Shown here one piece after another: positions 34,824 through 43,276 of a DNA stretch of 64,000 nt. The translations under genes were made by a program, and so were the position numbers. The notes below the pieces were generated by a model, which ran no database searches, was not told where the DNA came from, and saw only the letters and a list, made by a program, of their open reading frames with translations. Every line of letters begins with the position of its first letter. Position 1 is the first letter of the stretch. The DNA comes from DATBVX01 sp963695985. Lineage in GTDB: Bacteria > Pseudomonadota > Gammaproteobacteria > Steroidobacterales > Steroidobacteraceae. The stretch is taken from positions 62,001 to 126,000 of the forward strand of contig CAVOIC010000015.1 of assembly GCA_963695985.1 (NCBI GenBank), written 5' to 3'.

Positions 34824-35938
34824 TGAGCAAAGGTGCCCCGATGGAAGAAGCAGAAGAAGCACCTGGCGCAGCGGCCCAGGCGCTCAACACCAAGCCCCTC
34901 TTCAAGCTGATGGTGGAGAAGAAGGCCTCCGACCTCTTCTTCACGTCCAATGCACCGGTCAAGATCAAGATCGAAGGCCAGATCATGCCGGTAAACAAGC
35001 AGATCCTGAGCCCCGAGACCGTGCGCCAGGCTGCCTATGGCCTGATGACGCCCGAGCAGGTCGAGTATTTCAACGAGGAGCTGGAGATCGACTTTGCGAT
35101 CTCCGAGCCCGGCCTCGGCCGTTTTCGCGTGAACGTATTCCATCAGCGCGGCTTTCCGGCGATGGTGCTGCGCTACATCACCGCCGACATGCCGCGGCTC
35201 GAGGCGCTCGGGCTCCCCGAGAGCCTCAAAGAGCTGGTCATGGTGAAGCGCGGGCTGATGCTGATGGTCGGTGCCACCGGCTCCGGCAAGTCCACGACGC
35301 TCGCGGCGATGATCAACTTTCGCAACGAGACCTCGTCGGATCACATTCTCACCATCGAGGATCCGATCGAGTTCCTGCATACCAACAAGAAGTCGATCAT
35401 CAACCAGCGCGAAGTCGGTCTGGACACCAAGTCCTACGCGCGCGCGCTGCGCGGCGCGATGCGTGCCGCGCCGGACGTGATCCTGATCGGTGAGATCCGC
35501 GACCGCGAGAGCATGGAGGCGGCGATCACGCTCGCCGGTACCGGACACCTTTGCATCGCGACGCTGCATGCCAACAACAGCGCCGAGACGCTCGACCGCA
35601 TCATCAACATGTTCCCGCGCGATCAGCACAATCAGGTGTTCCTCGACCTGTCGCAGTACATGCGTGCCATCATCTCGCAGCGTCTGGTGCGCACGCGCGA
35701 CGGCATGCGGGTGGCCGCGATGGAGGTCATGCTCAACACGCCGCACATCTCCGAGCTCATCAAGAAGGGCGACGTCGTGGGCGTGAAAGAGGCGGTTCGC
35801 AATACCACCGAGCGTGGCATGCAGAGTTTCGACGTTTCCCTCTACCGGCTCTTCAAGTCCGGAAAGATCGAGCTCGAAGAGGCGCTCAGCAACGCCGACT
35901 CGCGCACCAATCTCGAAGCGAAGATCAACTTCGGCTGA
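34823..35938 (+). CDS. Third PilT/PilU-family ATPase
   Basis: This 371-aa protein is a complete third paralogue with Walker A GATGSGKST, IEDPIEFLHTNKKSI, DVILIGEIRDRESMEAAITLAGTGH and LATLHAN-like ATLHANNSAE. It has a short acidic extension (MEEAEEAPGAAAQ) and more divergence from pilU in the N-terminal domain (FTSNAPVKIKIEGQ). All catalytic motifs are intact, so it should be an active motor. Its partner and role cannot be told from sequence. The stop codon's last base is the first base of repeat copy C. Confidence 0.93.
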   Translation: MSKGAPMEEAEEAPGAAAQALNTKPLFKLMVEKKASDLFFTSNAPVKIKIEGQIMPVNKQILSPETVRQAAYGLMTPEQVEYFNEELEIDFAISEPGLGRFRVNVFHQRGFPAMVLRYITADMPRLEALGLPESLKELVMVKRGLMLMVGATGSGKSTTLAAMINFRNETSSDHILTIEDPIEFLHTNKKSIINQREVGLDTKSYARALRGAMRAAPDVILIGEIRDRESMEAAITLAGTGHLCIATLHANNSAETLDRIINMFPRDQHNQVFLDLSQYMRAIISQRLVRTRDGMRVAAMEVMLNTPHISELIKKGDVVGVKEAVRNTTERGMQSFDVSLYRLFKSGKIELEEALSNADSRTNLEAKINFG

Positions 35939-36323
35939 GAGCAGTCCCGGGCGGCCATCGGGTAATACCGTGCCGACGTGCGCCGGATCACGGCCATTGT
36001 TAACTAGAGCTGACAAGTCACACCCGCAAACACTGGTACCGGCGCAGTCGTCAGGTATCACGCCGATGTCCACCCGCTCCTGCTTTGACTAGCAAGAGTT
36101 AGTTGACTTCTCCTGTAAGAGTGAGAGGTCCGCGGAGCGGACTCTAAGAGACGACACTCCCAGCGGGATCAAGGCAGAACGATTCGGACACTGGCGTCGA
36201 GGGTCTGCCAACTCGGGCGCCCCTGTGTTCGCGGGGATACATCCTCAGATAGCGCCGTCATCGAGCGTTGGTCAGCCCGGAGTTGGCACGGCCCTCACGC
36301 CAGTGGCCGGATCGGATTGCTCT
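35938..36323 (-). repeat. Dispersed palindromic repeat, full copy C (inverted)
   Basis: The same element as copy B in opposite orientation: its 'left' end AGAGCAATCC is read on the minus strand at 36314-36323 and its other end AGAGCAGTCCC is at 35938-35948. Module 1 arms lie at 36181-36217 and 36276-36313. The small hairpin GTCCGC-TCC-GCGGAC is at 36128-36142. One module 2 arm is at 36054-36083, the other around 35950-35970. The element overlaps the stop codon of the ATPase gene and the last codons of the convergent threonine-synthase-like gene. Confidence 0.88.
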
Positions 36324-37524
36324 TGCTGTCAATCGCGATTCCGGCTTTGGGCATCGGATACTTCAGCCCGGACGCACAGTTGAAGAGGACTACGCGCTCT
36401 TCGTCTCGCACCAGGCCGCGCTCCCGGGCCTGGAGGTACGCGGCGTAAGTTGCCGCACCTTCCGGGCACAGCAGCAGCCCTTCCTTCGCCGCCACGGTGG
36501 CGCGAGCTTGTTCGATCGCCGCATCGCTCACCGCGAGCGCAGCGCCGCCGGAGGCGCGCACGGCACGCAGGATGAGAAAGTCGCCGATGGCACCGGGTAC
36601 GCGAATTCCTGCGGCCACCGTGTGTGCATTGGTCCAGAGCTCGGCCCGCTCACGCCCCAGCTCGAACGCGCGCACGATCGGAGCGCACCCCGCCGCTTGC
36701 ACCGCGTACATGCGTGGACGCCTGGATCCGATCCAGCCGAGCGCTTGCAACTCGTCGAACGCCTTCCACATGCCGATGAGGCCGGTGCCGCCGCCCGTGG
36801 GATAGAAAATGGCATCCGGCAGTTCCCAATCCAGCTGCTCGGCCAGCTCCAGCCCCATCGTCTTCTTACCTTCGATGCGATAGGGCTCCTTCAGGGTGGA
36901 GAAGTCGAACCAGCCGTGCGTGCGTGCGCCTTCGGCGAGGAGCTTCCCGCAATCGTTGATCAGGCCGTCGACCAGATAGACCGTCGCGCCCTGCAGCGCG
37001 ATCTCCGCAACGTTGATTTCCGGGGTATCTGCCGGGCAATAGGCCGTGACCTTCATACCGGCGCGCGTCCCATAGGCCGCCAGCGCAGCCCCCGCATTTC
37101 CATTCGTGGGAATCGCGACCGCACCCACGCCGAGTTCCTGCGCCATGCTGACCGCTACCGCAAGCCCACGCGCTTTGAACGAGCCGGTGGGCAATCGACC
37201 TTCGTCCTTCACGATCACCTGCCCCTCGTGCAGGCGCGCCAGGGGCACCAGCGGCGTCATTACTTCGCCGAGTGAGACGATGTTCTGGAGCCGGCGGATC
37301 GGCAGCAGCTCGCGGTAACGCCAGAGATCGCGTGCACGGTCCGCCAGAGATTCGCGCCCGAGGGCGCGGCCCGCGGCCGCGAGGTCATAGCGGACGAGCA
37401 ATGGGAAGCCGGCAGTGGAGAGCTGGTGCAGCCGGTCGGGCTCGTACCGCTCCCCGGTCATCGAGCACTCGAGGTGAGAGACGAAGCTCGGCCGCTCCGT
37501 CGTCAGATTGGACTGGTCCGCCAT
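36295..37524 (-). CDS. Threonine synthase-like PLP enzyme
   Basis: A 409-aa fold-type II PLP enzyme. An N-terminal SHLECSMTGERYEPDRLHQL zinc-ribbon-like segment is followed by the PLP lysine motif LPTGSFKARGLAVAVSMAQ, AIPTNGNAGAALAAYG and the glycine loop YPTGGGTGLIGMWKAF. This pattern is common in proteins annotated as threonine synthase, converting O-phosphohomoserine to threonine. SFKARG rather than SFKDRG keeps related ammonia-lyase activities possible. The last codons and stop (SNPIRPLA*) lie inside repeat copy C, so the C-terminus was probably set by that element. Confidence 0.82.
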   Translation of the reverse strand: MADQSNLTTERPSFVSHLECSMTGERYEPDRLHQLSTAGFPLLVRYDLAAAGRALGRESLADRARDLWRYRELLPIRRLQNIVSLGEVMTPLVPLARLHEGQVIVKDEGRLPTGSFKARGLAVAVSMAQELGVGAVAIPTNGNAGAALAAYGTRAGMKVTAYCPADTPEINVAEIALQGATVYLVDGLINDCGKLLAEGARTHGWFDFSTLKEPYRIEGKKTMGLELAEQLDWELPDAIFYPTGGGTGLIGMWKAFDELQALGWIGSRRPRMYAVQAAGCAPIVRAFELGRERAELWTNAHTVAAGIRVPGAIGDFLILRAVRASGGAALAVSDAAIEQARATVAAKEGLLLCPEGAATYAAYLQARERGLVRDEERVVLFNCASGLKYPMPKAGIAIDSKSNPIRPLA

Positions 37525-37554
37525 CGCCGGGCTGTCACCGCACTGAACGGGGGA

Positions 37555-38211
37555 TCACTGCGCGCACTTGAAGCGATCATTCGCCGCACGAAAGGAACGG
37601 CGCGCGGCGTCGAGGTCCAGCGGCCGCTCGTGCAGTGTCTCCGAATCCCATTCGCTGCGCGCGACGCCGAAGAAATCACCGCCGTAGATGTGAATGGCGC
37701 CGGTCAGCCGCGGAATGGGGTTCGTCACGGAATGGATCACCGTGTCGGGAAGGTCGAAGACCTGTCTCTCGCTGAGCGATGCGGCACTCGATGCCTCGAC
37801 CACCGCGCCCATGCGGTTCCAGATGATGTTGTCTTCGCGCCCGGTGTAGATGCCTATCGTGGCCCACATGTTGTGGTTGTGCGGGAGCAGCACCATCAGG
37901 GGCGCCCAGATGACGTTGAGGATGGTCAGGTCCGGCGCGCGGTAGATCGTGTGTATTCCGACCTCCGAGGGCTCGCCGACTCCTGCGAGCACGGCCTGCG
38001 GGTTCGAGACAGCGCGGGCCAGCACTTCGTGGACCGCCCGCTGGCTGTCCGCGTCCGCACGCGCACGCTTCACTTCCTCGGTGAAGCGCTCGAGTTCGAA
38101 TGTCGAACTCGGGGTTAGCGGCGCTTCAGCCGTAGCGGCTGCCCGGTTGCCAGCCAGTGCAAGACCTGTGGCTGCAACCACGAATGTTCGACGCGAGAGC
38201 TTGGGGTTCAT
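37555..38211 (-). CDS. Exported cupin, cysteine-dioxygenase-like
   Basis: From an ATG preceded by AAGGAG the product is 218 aa with a twin-arginine signal (SRRTFVVAATGLALAG), so it is exported folded, consistent with a metal cofactor. The beta-barrel core has LLPHNHNMWATIGIYTGRED and later DTVIHSVTNP and GAIHIYGGDFF, suggesting His metal ligands as in cysteine dioxygenase/PDO-type cupins. Many such proteins are dioxygenases; the substrate is unknown. The gene is divergent from the GST gene. Confidence 0.75.
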   Translation of the reverse strand: MNPKLSRRTFVVAATGLALAGNRAAATAEAPLTPSSTFELERFTEEVKRARADADSQRAVHEVLARAVSNPQAVLAGVGEPSEVGIHTIYRAPDLTILNVIWAPLMVLLPHNHNMWATIGIYTGREDNIIWNRMGAVVEASSAASLSERQVFDLPDTVIHSVTNPIPRLTGAIHIYGGDFFGVARSEWDSETLHERPLDLDAARRSFRAANDRFKCAQ

Positions 38212-38365
38212 ACCGGTTGATCTCCTTGCATGGACCGGTTCGGCTACGATTCGGCACCAGGGTGTCGCGGGCGTGTGTGAATGCTTTCTCCGGGGAGCAC
38301 TCGCAGTCAAGCTCGCATCGGCTCCGCGCTGCGACGCAATCAATCAAAGGCTTCAGGACCATCTC

Positions 38366-39037
38366 ATGATCACCGTGCACCACCTGAACAATTCCCGCTC
38401 ACAGCGCGTGCTGTGGCTGCTCGAGGAGCTCGAGCTCGAGTACGACATCAAGCGTTATCAGCGCGATCCGCACACCATGCTGGCGCCCGCCGAACTGCGT
38501 CAGATCCACCCCTTGGGCAAGTCGCCAGTGATCACGGACGGCGATGTCACGCTCGCGGAGTCCGGCGCGATCATAGAGTACCTGCTTGGGCGCTATGGCG
38601 AGGGACGGCTCATTCCCGAGCCCGGAACTCCGGAGCGCCTGCGTTTCACGTACTGGTTGCACTACGCTGAAGGCTCGACGATGTGCCCGCTCCTGCTCAA
38701 GCTCATCTTCGATCGCATCGAGACCGGACCAATGCCGTTCTTTGCGCGACCGGTGGCGCGGGCTATCGCCCGCCGGGTGAAGAGCTCGTTCATCGAGCCG
38801 CAGATCAAGCTACATCTCGATTACATGGAGTCGGAGCTGGGCATGAGCACTTGGTTTGCGGGCCGCGAATTCAGTGCCGCGGATATCCAGATGAGTTTCC
38901 CGCTCGAGGTCGCGGTCGTGCGCGCACGCCTCGATGCCGGCAGGCCGCGACTGATGGCCTTTCTCGAGCGCATTCACGCGCGGCCCGCTTATCGCCGGGT
39001 GCTCGAACGTGGTGGCGATTACCGGTTGCTGCGCTGA
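38366..39037 (+). CDS. Glutathione S-transferase
   Basis: A 223-aa cytosolic GST. The thioredoxin-like N-terminal domain has the SRSQRVLWLLEELELEY segment, the cis-Pro loop LGKSPVI and the ESGAIIEYLLGRYG glutathione-binding motif. The all-helical C-terminal domain ends with FLERIHARPAYRRVL. It probably conjugates or reduces electrophiles with glutathione, and gshB is 6 kb downstream. The methyltransferase gene follows after 24 bp and may share a transcript. Confidence 0.92.
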   Translation: MITVHHLNNSRSQRVLWLLEELELEYDIKRYQRDPHTMLAPAELRQIHPLGKSPVITDGDVTLAESGAIIEYLLGRYGEGRLIPEPGTPERLRFTYWLHYAEGSTMCPLLLKLIFDRIETGPMPFFARPVARAIARRVKSSFIEPQIKLHLDYMESELGMSTWFAGREFSAADIQMSFPLEVAVVRARLDAGRPRLMAFLERIHARPAYRRVLERGGDYRLLR

Positions 39038-39061
39038 CAGCGGAACCTAAGGAGCGACGAC

Positions 39062-40093
39062 ATGACCCTCGAACTGCCAACCACTGACGATCGACCGGTG
39101 TGGGACCTCTGGCTGTCCTCATTCTGGCTGCCGGCGGTTACCGCGGCGGTCGACATCGACGTGTTCGAGTCGCTCGCGAAGGCGCCCGCCTCACACACGA
39201 CGCTGGCGAAGGCACTTGGTCTCAGCACGCGCGGCACGGAAATCCTGCTGCCATTGCTAGCGGCTCTGCGCCTGCTCGTGTGCCCTGAGGGTCGCTACCA
39301 GCTCACCGACGTCGCGCGCCTGTACCTGCTGCGCGGCAGTCCCTACTTCTGGGGCGGATTGTTGAGCCGCATGGGCACCGCGTCGCCGCAGTACAACGCC
39401 GTCAAGGACGCGCTCAAGCGTGGTGAGCCGACCTCGACCACGGAACGCCGGGACGATCGACCCATCGATGCGTGGGCGAGCGGAAAGGTCGAGATCGAAC
39501 AGGCGCGCATGATTGCGGCGTTCATGCACAGCCACTCCGTTCCCGCTGCGCTCGGGATGGCCCGCAATGTGGACTTTGATGGAGTCACTCGCCTGCTCGA
39601 TGTCGGGGGCGGCTCCGGCTGTTTTTGCATCGCGCTGGCGGAACGTCACCCGCGCCTGCGCTGCACGATCATGGAGCTGCCTGCGATGTGCGAAGTCGCC
39701 AAGGAATACGTCGCGGCGGCCGGCCTTACCGAGCGCATCGACACGCGTGCGGTCGACATGTTCCGGCAGGACTGGCCTCGGGATTACGATGTACTTTTTT
39801 TCTCGAACGTCCTGCATGACTGGAACTTCGAGACGTGCACGCAGCTCCTTGCGAAGGCGCACGCCGCACTGCCGGCCGGCGGGAGGATCTTCATTCATGA
39901 GGCCCTTCTCGACGACTCGGGCCTCGGCCCACTGGCGACCACGACTTTCAGCCTGGTCATGCTGGTCGGCACCCAGGGACGGCAATTCACGTTTCCGGAG
40001 CTCAAGAAACTGCTGACGGATACGCGGTTCGATCAGATCGATGTGACACCGAGCTACGGTTACTACTCGGTCGTTCGGGCCAGGCGGCGGTGA
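39062..40093 (+). CDS. SAM-dependent O-methyltransferase (plant-type/family 2)
   Basis: A 343-aa methyltransferase with an N-terminal winged-helix dimerisation domain (LAKALGLSTRGTEILLPLLAALR) and a C-terminal Rossmann domain. SAM motif I is LLDVGGGSGCFCIALA, followed by FFSNVLHDWNFETC with the catalytic His-Asp region, and GRIFIHEALLDD. This is the Methyltransf_2 family that methylates hydroxyl groups on small aromatic or polyketide molecules. No biosynthetic cluster surrounds it, so the substrate is unknown. Confidence 0.9.
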   Translation: MTLELPTTDDRPVWDLWLSSFWLPAVTAAVDIDVFESLAKAPASHTTLAKALGLSTRGTEILLPLLAALRLLVCPEGRYQLTDVARLYLLRGSPYFWGGLLSRMGTASPQYNAVKDALKRGEPTSTTERRDDRPIDAWASGKVEIEQARMIAAFMHSHSVPAALGMARNVDFDGVTRLLDVGGGSGCFCIALAERHPRLRCTIMELPAMCEVAKEYVAAAGLTERIDTRAVDMFRQDWPRDYDVLFFSNVLHDWNFETCTQLLAKAHAALPAGGRIFIHEALLDDSGLGPLATTTFSLVMLVGTQGRQFTFPELKKLLTDTRFDQIDVTPSYGYYSVVRARRR

Positions 40094-40209
40094 GATCGAA
40101 CACGCCACCGACTCCCCAAGGGCCAATTGACGGGCCACCGGGAGCAGGCTATTTCATCGCGCACGCGATCGCAGATGCGCCAACTCGACACCTCGCATAG
40201 GGAATTCAC

Positions 40210-40935
40210 ATGTCAGGACGAACGACGGCATTCCTTCTCTCGTTGACAGGGCTGCTTTTTGGGTCGGCACATGCTCAGTCGACCAGTGTCAGCGCTTCCG
40301 AGCCGTGGAAATGGGAGGTCTCCGCCTACATGCTCGGCGCAGCGATGGATGGGAAGACGGGCGTGAAACCACTCATCGCCGATGTCGATGTGCCCTTCAG
40401 CGACATCCTGGACAACCTGCAGTTCGGCTTCATGGGACGTGCGCGTGTGACCCACGGAGCGTGGTCGCTCGGCACTGACATCATTTATATGGGGCTCGGT
40501 GGCTCCTCCGACCAGCCGAATGCCGATGTGGATCTGGACCAGTGGGCGGTGGAGCTGAGCGCCGGGTACCAGCTGGCGCCGATCTTCATGTCGCTCGTGG
40601 GCGTGCGTTACAACCAGCTGGCCACTTCGATCGATTTTCAGACCCTCGGCCGCAGCCGCTCGGGCAAGGTGGACTGGTGGGATCCGCTCATCGGCGGCAT
40701 CCTCACGCTGCCGCTTGGCGAGCGCTGGAATTTCCAGTTCCATGGCGATATCGGCGGCTTTGGTGTCGGCTCCGATCTGTCCTGGCAGATCGAAATGCTG
40801 TTCAACTGGTCCATGACGCCGCGTAGTTCGCTGATGATGGGTTATCGCTGGGTCAGCGTCGACTACGACGACAACGGCTTCGTTTACGACGTCCTGTCGC
40901 AGGGGCCTCAGCTCGGTTTCACGTTCCGCTTTTGA
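40210..40935 (+). CDS. Predicted outer-membrane barrel protein
   Basis: This 241-aa protein has a signal peptide (cleavage near AHAQ) and a beta-barrel of about eight strands (FGFMGRARVTHGAWSLGTDIIY, MMGYRWVSVDYDDNGFVYD) ending in LGFTFRF. The C-terminal Phe is the Bam recognition signature. It is a small exported porin- or channel-like protein of unknown function and has its own 116-bp upstream region. Confidence 0.8.
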   Translation: MSGRTTAFLLSLTGLLFGSAHAQSTSVSASEPWKWEVSAYMLGAAMDGKTGVKPLIADVDVPFSDILDNLQFGFMGRARVTHGAWSLGTDIIYMGLGGSSDQPNADVDLDQWAVELSAGYQLAPIFMSLVGVRYNQLATSIDFQTLGRSRSGKVDWWDPLIGGILTLPLGERWNFQFHGDIGGFGVGSDLSWQIEMLFNWSMTPRSSLMMGYRWVSVDYDDNGFVYDVLSQGPQLGFTFRF

Positions 40936-40956
40936 GGGGCGCCGCACCCGGGCCGC

Positions 40957-41838
40957 TCAGGCGAAAACTGCTCGCGCGTCGAACACCGGTCCATCGACGC
41001 ATACACGCTTCATGGCGGGACCCGCTTCGGTCTGCACCAGCACCGTACATCCGGCGCAGCCGCCGACGGCGCACGCCATGAACTCCTCGAGCGACACCTG
41101 GCAGGCGATGTCGAACTCGCGCGCGACTGCCGCGGCGGCCTCGAGCATCGCGGTCGGCCCGCAGGCGAACATCTCCACCTGGTCGAGCTCGGCACGCGCG
41201 AGCGTCGCGAGCCACGTCGAGGCGAGGCTGGTGACATAGCCGTGAAAGCAGCCGGGGAAATCCGCGAAGCTGGCGAGGCGGCTGGCGATGCCCCAGTCCT
41301 CGAGCAGCGGCATGCAGGCGATAACGCCGGCCGGAATTCCGGGCACCAGCAGAGTGGAGGGGCGCGCGCGGAACGGGAACGGAATCTCAGACCCCATCAA
41401 CACCAGCGGCTGCCACTTCGTTTCGCGCGAATCACGCAGCCGCTCGGCGAGGAACACCATCGGTGGAATGCCGACGCCACCGCCCACCAGCAGCAGGCGC
41501 GGCTTGTCGGGATGAGGCGAGAAGCCCGTCCCGATCGGACCCATCGCGCTGACGCTGTCGCCCGCACGGCGCGTTGAAAGATGCCTGAGGCCCGGGCCGA
41601 CTACCTTGTAAAGGACTTCGATCCACCCCGCCTTGGGATCGGCCCGCATGATCGACAACGGCCGGCGCATCGGCACCGAGGGATCGCAGGTGAGATGGAC
41701 GAAGCTTCCGGGTGTTGCCCTGGCCGCGCACTTGGGGGCGCGCAGGCGCAGCACGAACTGATCGGCAGCGAACGCAGTCTGCTCCAGGACGGGCGCGTCT
41801 TCGACGAAGATCGTATTGCGGTGCGCGCGCGCGTTCAC
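40957..41838 (-). CDS. PyrK-like iron-sulfur flavoprotein (DHODH electron transfer type)
   Basis: From a GTG overlapping the pyrB stop (GTGA), the product is 293 aa. It has a ferredoxin-reductase fold: FAD motif MRRPLSIMRA, LLLVGGGVGIPPM for the nucleotide, MFACGPTAMLE, and a C-terminal 2Fe-2S cluster with CAVGGCAGCTVLVQ and a final RVCVDGP cysteine. This matches PyrK, which passes electrons from type 1B dihydroorotate dehydrogenase to NAD. In P. aeruginosa this slot holds the inactive dihydroorotase PyrC', so the arrangement is unusual. No pyrD lies nearby. Confidence 0.85.
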   Translation of the reverse strand: MNARAHRNTIFVEDAPVLEQTAFAADQFVLRLRAPKCAARATPGSFVHLTCDPSVPMRRPLSIMRADPKAGWIEVLYKVVGPGLRHLSTRRAGDSVSAMGPIGTGFSPHPDKPRLLLVGGGVGIPPMVFLAERLRDSRETKWQPLVLMGSEIPFPFRARPSTLLVPGIPAGVIACMPLLEDWGIASRLASFADFPGCFHGYVTSLASTWLATLARAELDQVEMFACGPTAMLEAAAAVAREFDIACQVSLEEFMACAVGGCAGCTVLVQTEAGPAMKRVCVDGPVFDARAVFA

Positions 41839-42815
41839 GCCCGCTGCCTCAGCCGCCTCACTCCCTCGGTGACGGCTTCCAGCACGGCCATGCGTACGGC
41901 GACACCGTTCGTCACCTGCTGGCGGATCACGGACTGCGGACCATCGGCGACGCTTGACTCGATTTCGATGCCGCGATTCATGGGTCCGGGGTGCATCACG
42001 ATCGCGCCGGGCCGTGCCAGCTTGAGCCGCTGCTCGGTGAGCCCGAAGTGTCCGAAGTAAGAAACGTCGTCCAATGTCGTCGCGTCGGTCAGCCGCTCCT
42101 TCTGGATCCTCAGCATCATCACCACGTCCGCGCCGCGAATTCCTGCGTCGATGCTGTCGAATCGCTGCGCACCGGCAAATTCGCCGGCAGGCGGCATGAA
42201 CCACCTGGGCGCGACGATGCGCAGCTCACCCACGCCCAGGATCTGAAATGCCTGGGCCGCGGAGCGGGCGACGCGCGAGTGGGACACGTCGCCGACGATC
42301 GCGACGACGAGCGAACCGAAGCCGCCCTTGTACTGACGGACCGTGAGTGCATCCAGCAGCCCCTGCGTCGGGTGCGACAGATGCGCTTCACCGGCGCTGA
42401 GGACACTGACGTGCGGGTCGACGTGTTGCGCGACCAGTCCCGGCACGCCGGGCTCGGCTTCGCGCATCACCAGCACGTCGATCTGCATCGCCTGCAGCGT
42501 GTACACGGTATCGAGCATCGTCTCGCCCTTGCTGCGCGAGGAGAGGTGAACCTCGAGATTCACGACGTCGGCGCCGAGGCGTCGTGCCGCCAGCTCGAAG
42601 GAGCCGCGCGTGCGCGTGCTCGGCTCACCGAACAGATTCGCAACCGTGACGCCGCTCAGGGAAGTGGAGCGCATGGGCGGTGCACCCATCGGCCGGATGA
42701 ACTGCTGTGCGCGCTTGAGCAATCTATCGATCAGGTCGCGCCCGAGACCCTCGAGCGTGACCAGGTGCTGCAGGGAGCCATCGTCGCGCAGTTGCTTGAG
42801 CGGCGCTGTTGTCAT
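41835..42815 (-). CDS. pyrB: Aspartate carbamoyltransferase catalytic subunit
   Basis: Joins carbamoyl phosphate and aspartate in pyrimidine synthesis. The 326-aa protein has the carbamoyl phosphate motif EPSTRTRGSFELA, SSRSKGETMLDT, HPTQGLLDALT, GDVSHSRVARS and HPGPMNRGIE. The ATG overlaps the ruvX stop (ATGA) and its own stop overlaps the PyrK-like start, so three genes form a tight operon. The pyrR regulator found next to pyrB in Pseudomonas is absent here. Confidence 0.95.
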   Translation of the reverse strand: MTTAPLKQLRDDGSLQHLVTLEGLGRDLIDRLLKRAQQFIRPMGAPPMRSTSLSGVTVANLFGEPSTRTRGSFELAARRLGADVVNLEVHLSSRSKGETMLDTVYTLQAMQIDVLVMREAEPGVPGLVAQHVDPHVSVLSAGEAHLSHPTQGLLDALTVRQYKGGFGSLVVAIVGDVSHSRVARSAAQAFQILGVGELRIVAPRWFMPPAGEFAGAQRFDSIDAGIRGADVVMMLRIQKERLTDATTLDDVSYFGHFGLTEQRLKLARPGAIVMHPGPMNRGIEIESSVADGPQSVIRQQVTNGVAVRMAVLEAVTEGVRRLRQRA

Positions 42816-43276
42816 GGATCTTTCCGCGCATGCGGTGCTTCGTCGAACCAGCGCTCCAGGATCACGCATGCCGCTGCCGCATCCACGTCTTCCCTCCGTA
42901 TCCGCCGTACCCGCTGTCCCGACTGCCGCGCCCACTTCAGGCGTGCCGATGCCTCGAGAGAGGACCAGCGCTCATCCACCAGTTCCACCGGCACCTGCGC
43001 GTGCACACGCAGCTCCCGCGCGAATTCTCGTGCCGGTTCGGTCAATGTGCCGGGGGAACCGTCCGAATTGTACGGCACTCCGACCACCAAAATCGCGGGG
43101 TGCCACTCGCGCAGCAGCGCCCGGATCGCGGTCCAGTCGACTCTGCCGCCGGTACAGTCGAGGGTGGCGAGGGGCGCGGCGCGGCGCGTGATCGAGTCGC
43201 CCGACGCGACGCCGATGCGCTTGAGGCCGAAATCGAAGGCGAGGGCGACCCAGGAGGGTGACGCCGGCTCAGGCAT
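42812..43276 (-). CDS. ruvX: YqgF/RuvX Holliday-junction resolvase-like nuclease
   Basis: A 154-aa RNase H-like protein, needed for processing of pre-16S rRNA 5' ends. The first catalytic Asp is in LAFDFGLKRIGVASGD, with GVPYNSDGSPG and the VDERWSSLEA glutamate region, then DVDAAAACVIL as the last acidic residue. The ATG lies inside the 3' end of yqgE with an eight-base overlap. Confidence 0.94.
   Translation of the reverse strand: MPEPASPSWVALAFDFGLKRIGVASGDSITRRAAPLATLDCTGGRVDWTAIRALLREWHPAILVVGVPYNSDGSPGTLTEPAREFARELRVHAQVPVELVDERWSSLEASARLKWARQSGQRVRRIRREDVDAAAACVILERWFDEAPHARKDP

Noticed and set aside
32524..34862. Minus-strand frames opposite pilT and pilU
   Set aside because: Both plus-strand genes have intact Walker motifs; the antisense frames have none.
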